Of a stretch of DNA of 64,000 nucleotides, positions 44,416 through 55,959 are shown one piece after another. This DNA is from Pseudovirgaria hyperparasitica (taxonomy: Eukaryota > Ascomycota > Dothideomycetes > Acrospermales > Acrospermaceae): the NCBI RefSeq assembly GCF_010093815.1, contig NW_022985549.1, positions 3,058,804 through 3,122,803 on the forward strand. The letters are read 5' to 3'. The notes under the pieces were generated by a model. That model did no database searches. It saw nothing but the letters and a program-made list of their open reading frames with translations, and was not told the DNA's origin. The position numbers and the translations under genes are program-made. How positions within the stretch are numbered: the stretch's first letter is position 1; each line of letters opens with the position of its first letter.

Positions 44416-44750
44416 GTCGAAAATAGTGACTGTTCTTTAAGCTTGATTGCTGCTGGAAGTACGGTAGCACTCGAGCCTTTATACATCCCTTTGTAACCTC
44501 TTTCTCCAATCCTGCCAAAGCAACGTTTAGTTGTTGCGTTGATCCGTGAAGCCAGAGGACTCCTTTGATTGGTCACTTGTAAGTCGACCTGACTATATCA
44601 GGATTAGTACAGCCTCAAATGGATACGACGGGGGCGGACTCCGTCCCCTCACCGTCATGTTTATCCCTCCTCTCTTTCCCACATTTCTCTTAATCTTCTT
44701 TATCCTCTGTCCAGCAGCGAAGGACATTCCACGGGATTTCCATTCCCACC
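44416..44750. promoter_or_regulatory. Bidirectional promoter with CGG-N3-CCG palindrome
   Basis: This 335-base region separates the starts of the O-methyltransferase and the Zn2Cys6 regulator. At 44635-44643 it has CGGACTCCG, inside a larger imperfect GC-rich inverted repeat. Inverted CGG triplets are the known target of many Zn2Cys6 dimers, so this is a candidate site for the adjacent regulator. The regulator's preferred spacing is unknown. Confidence 0.45.
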
Positions 44751-46985
44751 ATGACCCAAAGAAAAGCCCTAGCCAGCCATCAACCCCGAAAACCCATTTC
44801 ATGCGACTTCTGTATCCGCCGCAAACTCCGCTGCAGTCGCGATGCTCCCTGTGTGAACTGCAGCAGTCGAGGCCATAAATGCTCCTACATCTCATCCAGC
44901 GCTGCCTCCCCGGCTAGGGGAACGGTGCGGAGCGCTTCGACGTCAAGGACAACGACGACAGGGCCTATGCCGGACCAGCATGAGATTCTGGCACGGTTAC
45001 AGGACCTTGAGGATCTGGTTCGGGGGCAGCAGCAGGCTGGTCGAGATGAGGGTAATATGGGAGTGGTGAGTGGAATGGCGATGGCTGATGGGGGAACTGT
45101 GGGGGCTGTGGTTTGTGCGGATGTTGTGGATGAGTTGGCGTCGCTTGAGCGAGTTGGTCTGCGAGGACGTGATGTTGTAAGTGATGCTGCTAGAGCCTCA
45201 GACATGCCCTTTACGACACTCCATCTTCCCCTATCAGTCTGTCTGACAAGAACCAGAGCTCCCAAGCTGACCAACTATGTTTCACAACGTGTCCGGCCAG
45301 GGCAATCTTGAGCGCGACCAAGCAGTCATGGCGTCGAATTGACTTTCCTCCGGGCCATGAAATGCTCACTCTTCTCGACAAGTATATCAGAGACATCACC
45401 TCCATTCACCCGATCGTTCATGAACAGTCATTGCGAAAGGTCTTCAACGATCTCATATCGACGCTCGACAGTTTGCCGACTGGCAGTGTGACTGACCAGC
45501 ATGGAGTTGATATTGGGCATGCCGCACTTGCCCTTGCCATCATGGCTAGTGCAACCTACTTCTGGTCAGACAGGGACGCAGAGTCCCAGTGCTGGCTACC
45601 GCTCTCTGTGGCTCGCAGACTAAGCCCCATATTCCTCCAGGCTGCTGAAGACATATTACACAAGGCCGAAATTTCTGGTCATAAGTCTCTCGAGACGGTC
45701 CAGGCTTACATCATTGTGTTTTTCCTCAAAGGTAACGTGGAGGGCATCTCTTTGCGGTGTCGGATTCTCTTCTCGATAGCTGTGACAATGGCCAGAGACA
45801 TGGGCTTGCATCAAGTCGACACTGCGGCAAAATCAGGTGTGGGACAGACGATTCAAGATGAGACAAGCAGGAGAGTGTGGTGGTATCTTGCGGCCTCGGA
45901 CTGGTACAAAGTCCACAGCACTTCATCGGGTACCCAGTTAACATTACCTCAGGATGCTTGCACGGTTCCCCGGACCAACAGAAGGCTCATACTCTATCCA
46001 CACTAAACAAATGGCAGTTCGCAAGCCCCTCAACATCAACGACGACGACTTACACCATGACACGCTACCTCTAGAACGACCCATGTCTGAGCTTATCACA
46101 ATGTCATATTTCCTGCACCGTCTCCGACTCACCGAGATTCTGCGCGATTGCTCCGACCGAATCAGCACAACACAAGCAACCGCGAGCGACATGGGATACA
46201 GCGACGTCATGTACTTTGACGCCGAAATGAACAAGTTTCGCGACGAAATGCCCCCCTTCTTCGACCTGACCCTCAAACAAGGCACAACAACCTTCACACA
46301 CCCCGACACGACCAACATCCCGTGCGCCGAAAACCAAAGATACACTCTAAACTGCCTCTTCCACGCCCAGCTCTGCAGACTCCACGTCCGATACTTTGCA
46401 CGCGCGTACACGGAAGCCCGCTACGCCTATTCACGCGAAGTCTGTCTGCGCGAGTCGCGTCTGGTCGTGCAGGCAGAGCTCCGGTTCGGCACCGACGACG
46501 ACTCGCCCTTCGCCCTGTCCAGACTGCGCTTTCTGGGCATGCTGTATGGCGTTCATATGGCTAACGTCATCTTCATGCTGGACGCCTATATCTGCAAGTC
46601 GAGCGGACGGCCGTATGTCTGGCCGGTGGAGGCTGCTGCGGCGCTTGCGATACTTGAGAAGGCGAGGGGGCATTCGTCTATTGCGGAGGATTTGTACGAT
46701 GGTATGACGCGGACGATGCGGAAGTATGAGTTGTGGCCGCCGGGTGCGGCGACGGGTATTTCTTCACCACCTCCAGCACCAGCACCACCACCACCAACAA
46801 CAACGTCTCTTGTCCAAAGTAGGCCTGCCGAGATGATAGGAGAGGAGTGTGACGGGTCACACATGCAAAGTCAGACAGACATGTGCTCTCCTACACCGCA
46901 GTTCTTTGACTTCACAGACGACTTTGAAATCGGGGAATGGTCTGATCTCTTCAATGGTATCGGCCTGGAATTCCCATTCATCTGA
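44751..46985 (+). CDS. Zn2Cys6 transcription factor, fungal-specific
   Basis: Exons 44751-45176, about 45326-45903 and 45953-46985 give about 678 residues; acceptor 45323 is also possible for exon 2. The zinc cluster is CX2CX6CX5CX2CX6C, with cysteines at residues 18, 21, 28, 34, 37 and 44. A linker and a coiled-coil-like segment (LARLQDLEDLVRG) follow, then the fungal transcription factor domain with GHEMLTLLDKYIRDI, IHPIVHEQSLR, ILFSIAVTMARDMGLHQVD and TSRRVWWYLAASDW. The C-terminus has a Pro-rich run and an acidic/aromatic tail (FFDFTDDFEIGEWSDLF) like an activation domain. It probably regulates the divergent O-methyltransferase and perhaps itself. Confidence 0.88.
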
Positions 46986-48572
46986 CGCCGAGTTGCTAGT
47001 AAGGTCGCTCATATCAGTCTAGTCTTCAGGAACGAAGGACTGGAGTCTTTTATCATTGTGCATAGGTGATTGTCATGCACTTCAGACCACACTCTGCGTT
47101 TCGCAAGTTCTTGCACGCTCAGATGACGTGTGACCGCTCGGGGCATACAATACTCGCACCGTAATGTGAATCTAGCTCTGGCAATGCCTTGGGCACAGAT
47201 ACCCCAGAGAAAGCGCCGCTAGAACGACAACGCGTTGTCGCGGAGCCAGGGAGTAACCTGGTTCTCACCATCGTAGCAAGCCGATCTCTTCCAGCGCTCG
47301 ACACAAACCCTTTCAACAAAACAGCCTCCAAGAAGTGGTGGAAAGCTCATAATGCTCATCGGAACTAGAAGCCTGGCAAAACGTCTCTTATGCGTGCCGA
47401 ATCCGTAGATCTTTTACACGCATCCATATAGTACATATACACACACCCACACACACACACACACATATACACAAAAGAAAACCCCCCCTCCCCCCCAAAG
47501 GCTGACAAGCCAGTATAATCCAGCAACCCCACACATCCCGTTTTTGTCCAAATCTACGAACCCTGCGCCTCATATTCTGCGCCCTTCTTTCTTGCTTACA
47601 CCCCTCTTTTTGCTCTCTTCTTATTTCCTATCCATTTCACCGTCGACGTCGACACTTCCGATCTGAGCCCCCTCCTTCTCCCCCCTTTTCCACTTTTCCT
47701 TAAAAATGTCTAAATCTCCCCTTTCGACTTTCTCGTGGGGTATGTATGCAGTTTCGTACCCAGTCCGTCCAAGCAGACAACCCCCCAAGACGGTCCAGAT
47801 CTCGGCACCCCCCCCCTCTCTCTTTCTCTCTCTCTCTCTCTCTGAATAAGCAAGACTAGACAAGACTAGACAAGACAAGACACCACAAGACACCACAAGA
47901 CACCACAAGACACCACAAGACACCACAAGACACCACAAGACACCACAAGACCCCTCCTCGCAACACAACACAGCACAGCGAGATATTCTCTCTCAAAAAA
48001 ACCCCCCCTGCATTCGCTTGCTTTCTACGCTTGGCGATATCCGGGGGAAATGGATGGCCTGGCCTTGTGGGAGAGTAATGTTAATCGAGACTGAGAGGTA
48101 TGGTTTGGGTGTTTGGGGCGGATGAGGCGTGCCTGGCGGGCGTTGTTGGGCGGGGAGGGAGGGGGAATGTCTGATGGAGAAAAAATGTGGATTTCTGGTT
48201 TGTTGTGTGATTGTTTTTTGTTCGCGGTTTGGAGCCTGAGGAAGTGTGGGTTTTGGTGGATAGACCTCCTGATGCCTGATGGAAAGGGTTTTGAGAGCAA
48301 TACCGGCGCGTTGATGTGCGTGTGCTCTGGGGCAGGCATGTCCAGCGTGTGCGAAGATCAACGGGAGGGAGTGGGTGGTCTCACGCTGTGCTGTCTGGCA
48401 ACACGGAACGTGCCGAGGCGTCAGGTTACGAACGAGGACAAACGCAATATACAGTGAAGAGAGAACCAACATGAAAGTTTGTTGTCTTTGTGTTTTTTTT
48501 TGTTCTTTCTTTTTTGGCACCCAAAAATAATTCCAAATTCTAGCAAAGCAAGCAGCGGTGCACCGAGAGAAA
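46986..48572. other. Gene-poor region with simple repeats
   Basis: About 1.6 kb. It contains a CA/TA-type microsatellite (about 47436-47470), a C and CT run (about 47805-47843) and a 10-base minisatellite. No gene recognised. Confidence 0.55.
47851..47950. repeat. 10-base minisatellite
   Basis: Seven perfect tandem copies of CACCACAAGA occupy 47881-47950, preceded by three diverged units (CAAGACTAGA twice, CAAGACAAGA once) at 47851-47880. The perfect identity points to recent expansion. No gene overlaps it; a minus-strand frame here is only repeat translation. Confidence 0.9.
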
Positions 48573-50238
48573 CTACCGGACATGAGCGTACCCATAGCCC
48601 CGTTCCTCGTCCGGCGGCAACACAGGCGTCATCCGACCAATCTCATCGTCCCCGCCGTCGCCAACAACATGCGTCTGCCCGGCCTCGTTGCTCGCCCAGC
48701 ACGCCTGCACGCCCACCTCGTTGCCGGAAAACGTGCCCGTGTTGGAGCGGCACTTGGACAGTTCCGTCAGCTTGACCTCGTCGGTGTCCGGCGAGTCGCC
48801 CCGGCCGGAAAGCCGGCTGTTCTTGACCGTGCTGCCGAATTCCTTCCAGCCGGCGCCCTGATGACGGCGCGAGCTGCTGTTACTGTACCCGTTGCCGGAC
48901 TTGCTGGGGAAGGTGTTGTTCCAGTGCGAGAACAGGTTCGGGAAGAGGTTCTGGCACAGGATGCGGACGGCCGGCAGACAGGCGCAGATGAAGCAGACGC
49001 CGAGCTCGGCCGCGGTCCAGTTTATGATGGGGATGTATTCCCAGGTGGGGTCCAGGGAGACGCCCAGGACGACGATTGTCTGCAGCCGGAGAATGCTGGT
49101 CACGCAGCCGAAGCTGCCGACGGCGAACATGAGGCCGACTGCAATCTTCTTTCTCAGCTTCATGTTCAGGCCGGGGAGCATGCTCAGTGGAATCGAAATG
49201 ATCATGAAATCCGTCACCACTGCAATGGCCGCGTGTGCGTAGGCAAGGCCGGCGATGTTAAGGCACGTGCCGTGCAGGTCGCGGTCCCAGAAGTAGGATA
49301 CTGGCTTGCAAGAGAAGACAGTATGGAAGAACAGAACGATGCTCGTGATGATAATGAAGCCAAGCGTAAACCACGCCGCCAAGCGAATCTTCTGAGTCGG
49401 GAAGATGCGAAGATAGAGCAGGACCAGGGAGCACTTGACAAGAGAAAGGACGACGACGTAGTTCACTTCGGTAACCCAGAAGTACATCAGGAATTGCTTC
49501 AGGTCTCCTGGTCCGAGGCCCCAGACATGTTTACCAAGCCCCACCTTGGACACTGTAGAAGTCAGTATAAGGATATCCAAATACCCAGGACATTGGAGGG
49601 GGTATTTACTCAACATGGTGGCAGTTCCCGAGCCAGATGCAAGAATCTAGGACTGTCAGCCTTCTGCATACATACGCAAGATTTGCTACATGACTTACTA
49701 ATGCGCCGACAAGGCAATAATCATCAGCCTCGACCTTCCTGCTAGTCTTGATTTTGGAGACGATCCGACCAGCGATGAAGGTCACAGAGATAGCAATCAT
49801 GACTAGCACTACAGTAGTGACTTCGTGGGCTCGCGACGGATTCGGTAAATGGCAAAGGCTAGCCGAGACTTTTGAAACTTCTGGATGAGGTGTGAGCAGG
49901 GATGGTCTCAGAAGAAGGCCTCGCGGACATACGCAGTGTATCAGCCATGGTACAATTCTGCAGCATGCACTCTATGGTCAACTCGGTTAATTGCCTGCTT
50001 TCGCACTGGCAAACTAGGTCTGTGAGGCCACAGCCGGCTGCGGGTATTGTATGAACGAAACATGATAGCTGCATAGATGGTCGTCAGCACCGTATACATA
50101 AGGAAAAATCAACACACTTACGCCACACGGTGGCAGGTCCGCTACGGTCAAATTGAACTCTTCAGTTCCCTGTGCCAGGCCGGCGGTAATGACAGACAAG
50201 GCGGTAAAACATCTAAACAGCCATGGCCAGGCGTACAT
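48573..50238 (-). CDS. CFEM-domain Pth11-type seven-helix receptor
   Basis: Five minus-strand exons, 50238-50122, 50068-49933, 49880-49699, 49646-49610 and 49552-48573, give 483 residues. A signal peptide (about 1-22) leads to a CFEM domain with eight cysteines (LPPCG, LSCF, AGCG, LVCQC, IECM, QNCT, SLCH). Then come the rhodopsin-like helices: VTTVVLVMIAISVTFIAGR, YVVVLSLVKCSLVLLYLR and AAWFTLGFIIITSIVLFFH, with the family-typical GLGKHVWGL between helices. The cytoplasmic tail is Ser/Gly-rich and disordered. In plant pathogens Pth11-type receptors sense surfaces and control infection structures, but the family also occurs in saprobes. No ligand is suggested here. Confidence 0.93.
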
Positions 50239-53178
50239 TTTGAAGGCACCGATATCCGTGTACGGAGAAGAAGCGTATTAAATCACACTACTGGAGCATG
50301 AAGATACCGGTAAGACCTTTGGCAGACTGGAATGGTCGATATCGAATCGGAAACTCGTGTCCTGGCGGAAGGTGTCTGTTGGATAGTGGCAAAGAAAAGA
50401 ATATCTATAAAAAGGGTCGACTGTCGACGTAGAATTAATATTCTGGATGATATATCAAACATAGCTCCCTGAAAGGAGCACCTATATCGCACGTGAAGGC
50501 AGTGAAACACAGGCTGAGGTTGTCAGATACTCGGTACTAACTATGAGGCTTTTGGTTAGTGTGTCGAAGCGAAAGTTTGACGGCCATTTTTCAGAACATG
50601 ATTCGCGAAGAGAGGGGGATTCTATAGCTGCAACGTGCGTTGCATGCTTCTAGCCTTCTACTACGTTCGGTGGCATCAGAGCAGCCGGACGTGCATTGTG
50701 AGATAGGTCGTGGGATGTGTTTAGGGGTGACATTTCCGTCTGGCTTGGTTCGTTAGGTGATCCCTTGAGCATCCCAGAGATGTATTGTGGAGATTCAAGC
50801 ATAGGTTGGGTCGATTTGATTGGCTCAGCTTTAGGGGATATTGCTAGAATCGGACATGTGCGGTGATCCTCGAAGTTCGTGGGTGCTAAAGAATCCTTCC
50901 GCGTCAATCATGGTCGGGGTCGAGCGGTGATCATAGATGGTTGATGATGGTTTTCTCTAGCTTTGCCATTTTTGACGTTGACATTGCCGTTGCCGTTGCC
51001 GGCGCCATCGCTCTCCCCGTTGACTTTAGCTTTGAGCCAGCTCTTGGCAGCCGTCCTCGTCCTCGTCTTCGTCTTCGTATTAATCGTTCTGAACTGTAGT
51101 CGCAAAGTTATGGATCAGTGCATTGATTATACTGAGATGCATTATCGATACATGCGGCCGGGACTGTAGATGTTTTTGCTCTGCACAGAATCCGAGTTGA
51201 TGCTCAGCAGCTGCTTGCTCCGTCTCAACACCAACCTAGGTTTCCCATGTCTAAGTCTCACACAGGCCCACAGTAGCTTCGCGACTTTGGAGGTTCATCC
51301 CTGTTGTGAACGTTGTTTACGCGTCATGACCATGGATGGCTGCTGGTATCATAACAGTCTAAAGCCCTTGCAATCTGCAAAACACGAACATAGTTCAGAT
51401 CACGGGGATGTGGTCCGGTAGTCAGGTATACCTGGGCCCAGGCAATCATTCGGGATGTTCCTTGTGGCAGACTCCGATCCTGGTATTGTGGAGTCTGGTC
51501 TTCGACTCCTCATTCTTGTCTTCTACTCTAGGAGCCCGTGGCCATGGCTCAGGGACAGATTCGCTAGTAGTCGCGATTTGAACCGTTCTAGTAAGACGCT
51601 ACTTGCAGATCTTGATGATGCATCCCTCCATAAGAAAGAATTAGAAGAGCAAAGGTACATGATCTACGAGCGAATCTTCAGAGCGGTATGGCGCAGAACG
51701 TGATCAATGTCTCTCTGGTTTTATCCTGAAAGAGCACGGCTGCACGCCTAGTCTCCTAATCACCAGATCCTGCTCAGCATCTCAAGGATGGAAAACTATC
51801 TTGAAGCCGAGGTGGTTGATCTGGTTGATCTGGCCGTACATGGGCTGACCTTGTAAGGTGACAAGGACATGGCAGCATAGTTTTTGCGTTGCTTTGTTCG
51901 CTCCGGGAGACTGGCTATCGCAGAATTGCGTCAAGGCTGAACTCCGCAGTTGTCCATGCTGGTCCTGTTACTGTTTGGCTGATATGGTTTCCTTCAGATC
52001 AAATAGCTGGGTGCACGGTATGCGAACTGCAAGAAAACACCATAGGGTTGGCTATGGTTTCATATGTTTGGCGGCCCAAGCGTAGTTGGTGAGTGGTCCA
52101 TCAGTCATCAATGTCTATGGTTGATATTCACATTTCACACTCCTTGGATATCCGGGCCTCGAGAGTTTTAGGGCTGGATGCGCTAAGCCATACTCGGACT
52201 AGGCCATGTTTTCATCTCTCCGAGGTTCGCGAACCAACATTTCCTCTCAAATCGATATATGAACATCGTCAACCTTAACCTTAACGTCAATCTCAATCAC
52301 CAGATCGCACCTCTCTTGACGCTATGACCCTGTCTATCATCTAGAGCGATGAGTCCTGACCGGGGAGTCTTGTGTATCTTCGTGTTGGTGCTGCTAGCAT
52401 ATACCTTTGATCACGAACAGACTCCCTCATGCTCTGACCGCCTGTCCGTAGACTCAGAACGTGCTGCGCTCTCTGGATTCTCCAGATGAACAGTATACCT
52501 TAGCACTGTAGCGACACCCACCAGCGTGCCACCACCAGGACCAAAGAGCAGTACCCGCTGACACAGAAACCTCGTGCGTTGCATCCCCTCGGTTCCCAGT
52601 CTTGGAACACTCCGCGTTTCCCCCTTGGCGTAGCGAGCCTGTTGTCTCCACCAAGATCTCACATCCCCATAGGAGGAGAATTATATCTCATGCCGACGTC
52701 TCAAGTCGCACTGTCTTATACATTCCTTGATATATAGACGTGTGAGACACATCGATGCTGCCAAGCCGTTTTGATCGGATCTGGCAGATTGGACAGTTCT
52801 ATGCTTATTGCGCACTCGGCACCCAACACACATCGCAATTGTCCAAAGACTGGGAATTTGGACAGCGAAGCGAGCGTTTCGAAGGCTTGCTCTTGAGATA
52901 AGACGAGCTTGACTCGCTTGGAATACTTCGGCGGCTATAGCATCGCAAGACGAATATAAGAGTGCTGTAATGCGCCTCAATGGTAGGTCACATCAGCTCT
53001 CACATCGCCTCTTTCCACACTTTCTTCTATACAGTCTGCCTGGCGCTGCTGTTGCTTCTCTTCTTCGATCACTGGTGATCTCCTGCTTCCTACTTTCCAA
53101 TTTTCTCAAGTCAAAGCATACGATTCATTCTTCGGACCTACATCACCGCAAAAGATATACACCACAATATCAGCAAAC
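50239..53178. other. Long gene-poor region, no gene recognised
   Basis: About 2.9 kb. Short frames appear on both strands; one at 50908-51105 (-) is a Lys/Thr/Asn simple repeat and 51455-51703 (+) has no recognisable family. Degenerate gene remains are possible but cannot be shown. Confidence 0.4.
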
Positions 53179-53670
53179 ATGCAGCTCAACTCAATCACCC
53201 TCCTCGTCACTCTCCTCGCCACCTCCGCCGTGGCCTTCCCAACCTACAACAAACGCGCCACCGCACGCTCCTTTGCCGAGCTCTCCATCAGCGACGGCAC
53301 CGCCGGCTCCGCCAAAGCCGACGCACTCGCCAAATTGCCCATCGACATGTCCGACCTGGCCGCTGTGAGCGCCGATGATCTTGACACGCTCAAGACTGAG
53401 CGCGAGACCGCCGAGGCAGCCGAGACGGATGCATTCAACCCGGCCATCGAGGCAGCCAGCGGCGACGAGGCGACTGCGCTCCAGAACGGCAAGATTGCGA
53501 ACAAGGTGCTGAAGCTGACGTTTGAGGTTACGGCGCTGCAGGTGCAGCAGGCGCAGGGGGATGATGTCGCGGACAAGATCGCGGTCGAGCAGAAGAAGTT
53601 GGACACCAACATTGCGCTGGATGAGAAGGCGGCTGGGGAGGCGATGGTTAGTGTGGACTTTTCAGGCTGA
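53179..53670 (+). CDS. Small secreted protein, cysteine-free, Ala-rich
   Basis: A single frame of 163 residues. A clear signal peptide (MQLNSITLLVTLLATSAVA) is followed by a Kex2-like Lys-Arg at residues 25-26 and a mature part rich in Ala, Asp, Glu and Lys without any cysteine. The pattern of hydrophobic residues predicts long amphipathic helices. Similar small helical secreted proteins are known in Dothideomycetes and Sordariomycetes and some are expressed during plant contact, but no role can be assigned. The frame is uninterrupted and GC-rich like nearby genes. Confidence 0.82.
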   Translation: MQLNSITLLVTLLATSAVAFPTYNKRATARSFAELSISDGTAGSAKADALAKLPIDMSDLAAVSADDLDTLKTERETAEAAETDAFNPAIEAASGDEATALQNGKIANKVLKLTFEVTALQVQQAQGDDVADKIAVEQKKLDTNIALDEKAAGEAMVSVDFSG

Positions 53671-53842
53671 GAGGCGGGCAACAGAAGATACAATGAGGCT
53701 TGTCTAGATTAGTACGGGCACAGCAGTACTCCACTAAATACAGCATCTAGAAAAAAGGCCTTGACAGCTTGACTGTATGAATGATCTTCATATTCTTTAC
53801 ATTTCTCGTCTAACCGTAGCTGAACTCTCCAAAATATCTCTG

Positions 53843-54889
53843 TCACACCAGCTCCGTAACCAGCTTCCCCTGGTTCTTTCCTTCAAACAGCCCCAACCAC
53901 GTCTCAGGAATCTGATCAAAGCTCGCCTTCACGACCGTCTGACTCTCCTCGCCAACCCTAATCTTGCCCTCCTTAAGCGCCTTCATCAACACGCCCCTGC
54001 TCTCCTCAAACTGCTTCATATGATCAAATACAATGAACCCTCTGATCTCCAACCGCATGCTGACAATCTGGAACCAGTTCTTAATCCCTGCAGCCTGGTC
54101 TCCAGCGTTGTAGTTCGCAATCGCACCACACGCCGCAACACGCCCATATCGCGCCATACGCGACAGCAGAAAATCGAGTATATCCCCACCGACATTATCA
54201 AAATATACATTCACGAAATCGGGCGTCAGCTTCACCAGCTCCTGCTGCCAGTCCGCAGTCTTGTAGTCCACGCACGCGTCTGCGCCGAGCGACTTGACAT
54301 AGTCGCACTTGGCCTGCCCGCCCGCAATGCCAATCACCGTCTTGCAGCCGATGATGTGCTTCGCGATCTGCACAACCATATTACCTGCCGCGCCCGCCGC
54401 GCCGCTGACGACAACCACGTCGTCGGGTGATGCGCGCGCAATCTCCTTTGTGCCGTAGTATGCCGTCAGGCCCGTCATGCCGAGGCTGCCCAGGTAGTGG
54501 GTGATGGGCAAGCCGTTTGGCAGAGGCGGGAGAGGCTTGAGGGCGGCAGCATCTTGTACGCTGTACTGGACCCAGCCGACGCCGGCCTGGACGATGTCGC
54601 CTGGGTGGAGGTGTGCGGCTTTAGACTCGATGACTTCGCAAAGGGCGCCGGCGCGCATGACTTCGCCCGGGTGTATCGGGGGTACGTATAGGCGCGATTC
54701 GTCTTCATACTTGTCGATCCAGCCGCGCTGGGCGGGGTCGTTGGAGAGGTAACGGGTCTTGAGTAGAGCTTGGCCGTCGGCGAGGGAAGGGAGGGTGGTG
54801 GTGACTTCTTTGAAGGTTTCGGAGACGGAGGGCACGCCGCTTGGGTTAGAGGCGAGGAGCCATTGCTTCGTGGACGAGGGAATCGACAT
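53843..54889 (-). CDS. Alkenal/one-type NAD(P)H oxidoreductase
   Basis: A single exon of 348 residues of the medium-chain dehydrogenase/reductase superfamily without zinc-binding cysteines. Family blocks are LLKTRYLSNDPAQRGWI, LGSLGMTGLTAYYGTKEI, VVVSGAAGAAGNMVVQIAK (nucleotide-binding fold) and VNVYFDNVGGDILDFLL. They fit the prostaglandin reductase/alkenal double-bond reductase group, which reduces the C=C bond of conjugated aldehydes or ketones with NADPH, often in detoxification of lipid peroxidation products. The length is typical (about 340-350). Substrate is unknown; a role in secondary metabolism is also possible. Confidence 0.93.
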   Translation of the reverse strand: MSIPSSTKQWLLASNPSGVPSVSETFKEVTTTLPSLADGQALLKTRYLSNDPAQRGWIDKYEDESRLYVPPIHPGEVMRAGALCEVIESKAAHLHPGDIVQAGVGWVQYSVQDAAALKPLPPLPNGLPITHYLGSLGMTGLTAYYGTKEIARASPDDVVVVSGAAGAAGNMVVQIAKHIIGCKTVIGIAGGQAKCDYVKSLGADACVDYKTADWQQELVKLTPDFVNVYFDNVGGDILDFLLSRMARYGRVAACGAIANYNAGDQAAGIKNWFQIVSMRLEIRGFIVFDHMKQFEESRGVLMKALKEGKIRVGEESQTVVKASFDQIPETWLGLFEGKNQGKLVTELV

Positions 54890-55959
54890 GGTTTAATTGT
54901 ATGAGGTGGAGTGATATTGTGTAGTCGGATGGCTGAGGGTTATGGTAACAGGATCGCACCGGGGGGATATATATCCTGTGCGTGGGTCTAATCAGTAAAT
55001 AGAAAGCCAGTATGAGGCGTTGTAGCTTACAAATACGTTTGCTGGTCGACAATTGAATGGAAATGGTGCACTGATATTGATGTCGGGCCATGTAGATTGG
55101 AACATGGGGATGTGCCTCAAGCGGGCATAGTGTCTAGGTAGACCATCATGCATACGTCAATGAGCCCGCATTGCCGGGACTCAGCACGCAAGGAGCCATA
55201 AAACCTTGTTTGCACCCAATTGGCATCACTGTCACTTGCCTAAGCTTCCGCTCGGCTGTGGTGATGTTGCGACGGTAGCGGATGTCAAAGTCGAAGTCGA
55301 AGTGTCTAGAAATCCCACGGGGATGGATGGTGCGTCATGTGGGGCCCACTCGCGCCGGAACAGCTTCTATATCCAGATGCTTTGCCGCCGCTAAACACAG
55401 CCGAACAGGGGCATGGTCAAAGTATGTAAGATGTAGATTGGAGGAAGACTTGTAAGAACACAAGGCTTCAATGCTGTTAACTTGCGGTTGAGAGCCGGAC
55501 TAGAACTAGAAGCAGGATGGATGTGAAGGTAGACGAGCTGTGTAGCTTCACGGGCAACAACCACCACTACTAAGGAGCTTGACCTTTGCGAGTCCTCCAT
55601 ATACACAACTGACCAGAGCCCTGTTGTGAAAACAAGCAATATGTAAATCATACCTTACACTGCAGATCAGATCTTACCGTTACGCCACAATACGAGCCCA
55701 GCCGTTGCACCGTTGCAATAACCCAACAGCCCTCTCTGCCCCCTGATGGATCGCCGGCCCACCCATCAAATGCGGGCCGTTCCATTAAGCTATTTTTGAA
55801 TAACAGTATTGTCTTTGTCTATTTGGCTTACAGCTCTATATGACAGTATCCTTATACTCATAACCAAATGATTTGTTCCACAAATATCGAACTCCCTCTC
55901 ATGCGAACAAGAGTACAACCATACTTGTGTTCACCGAGTCACTATGCCAATCATTCGTT
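54890..55959. other. Intergenic, no gene recognised
   Basis: About 1.1 kb, upstream of the reductase and downstream of the ZRT3-like gene. Only short frames seen. Confidence 0.5.

Noticed and set aside
47621-47971. Minus-strand frame rich in Cys, Val, Leu and Ser
   Set aside because: It is a translation of the 10-base minisatellite and the CT run, not a gene.
48558-49745. 395-codon plus-strand frame opposite the CFEM receptor
   Set aside because: Antisense shadow; the minus strand matches the receptor family with correct splicing.
42253-50238. Idea that 42-50 kb is a secondary metabolite gene cluster
   Set aside because: There is an O-methyltransferase and a Zn2Cys6 regulator but no polyketide synthase, peptide synthetase, terpene cyclase or transporter nearby.
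51455-51703. 82-codon frame that could be a fragment of a larger degraded gene
   Set aside because: No recognisable domain and no adjoining exon in phase.
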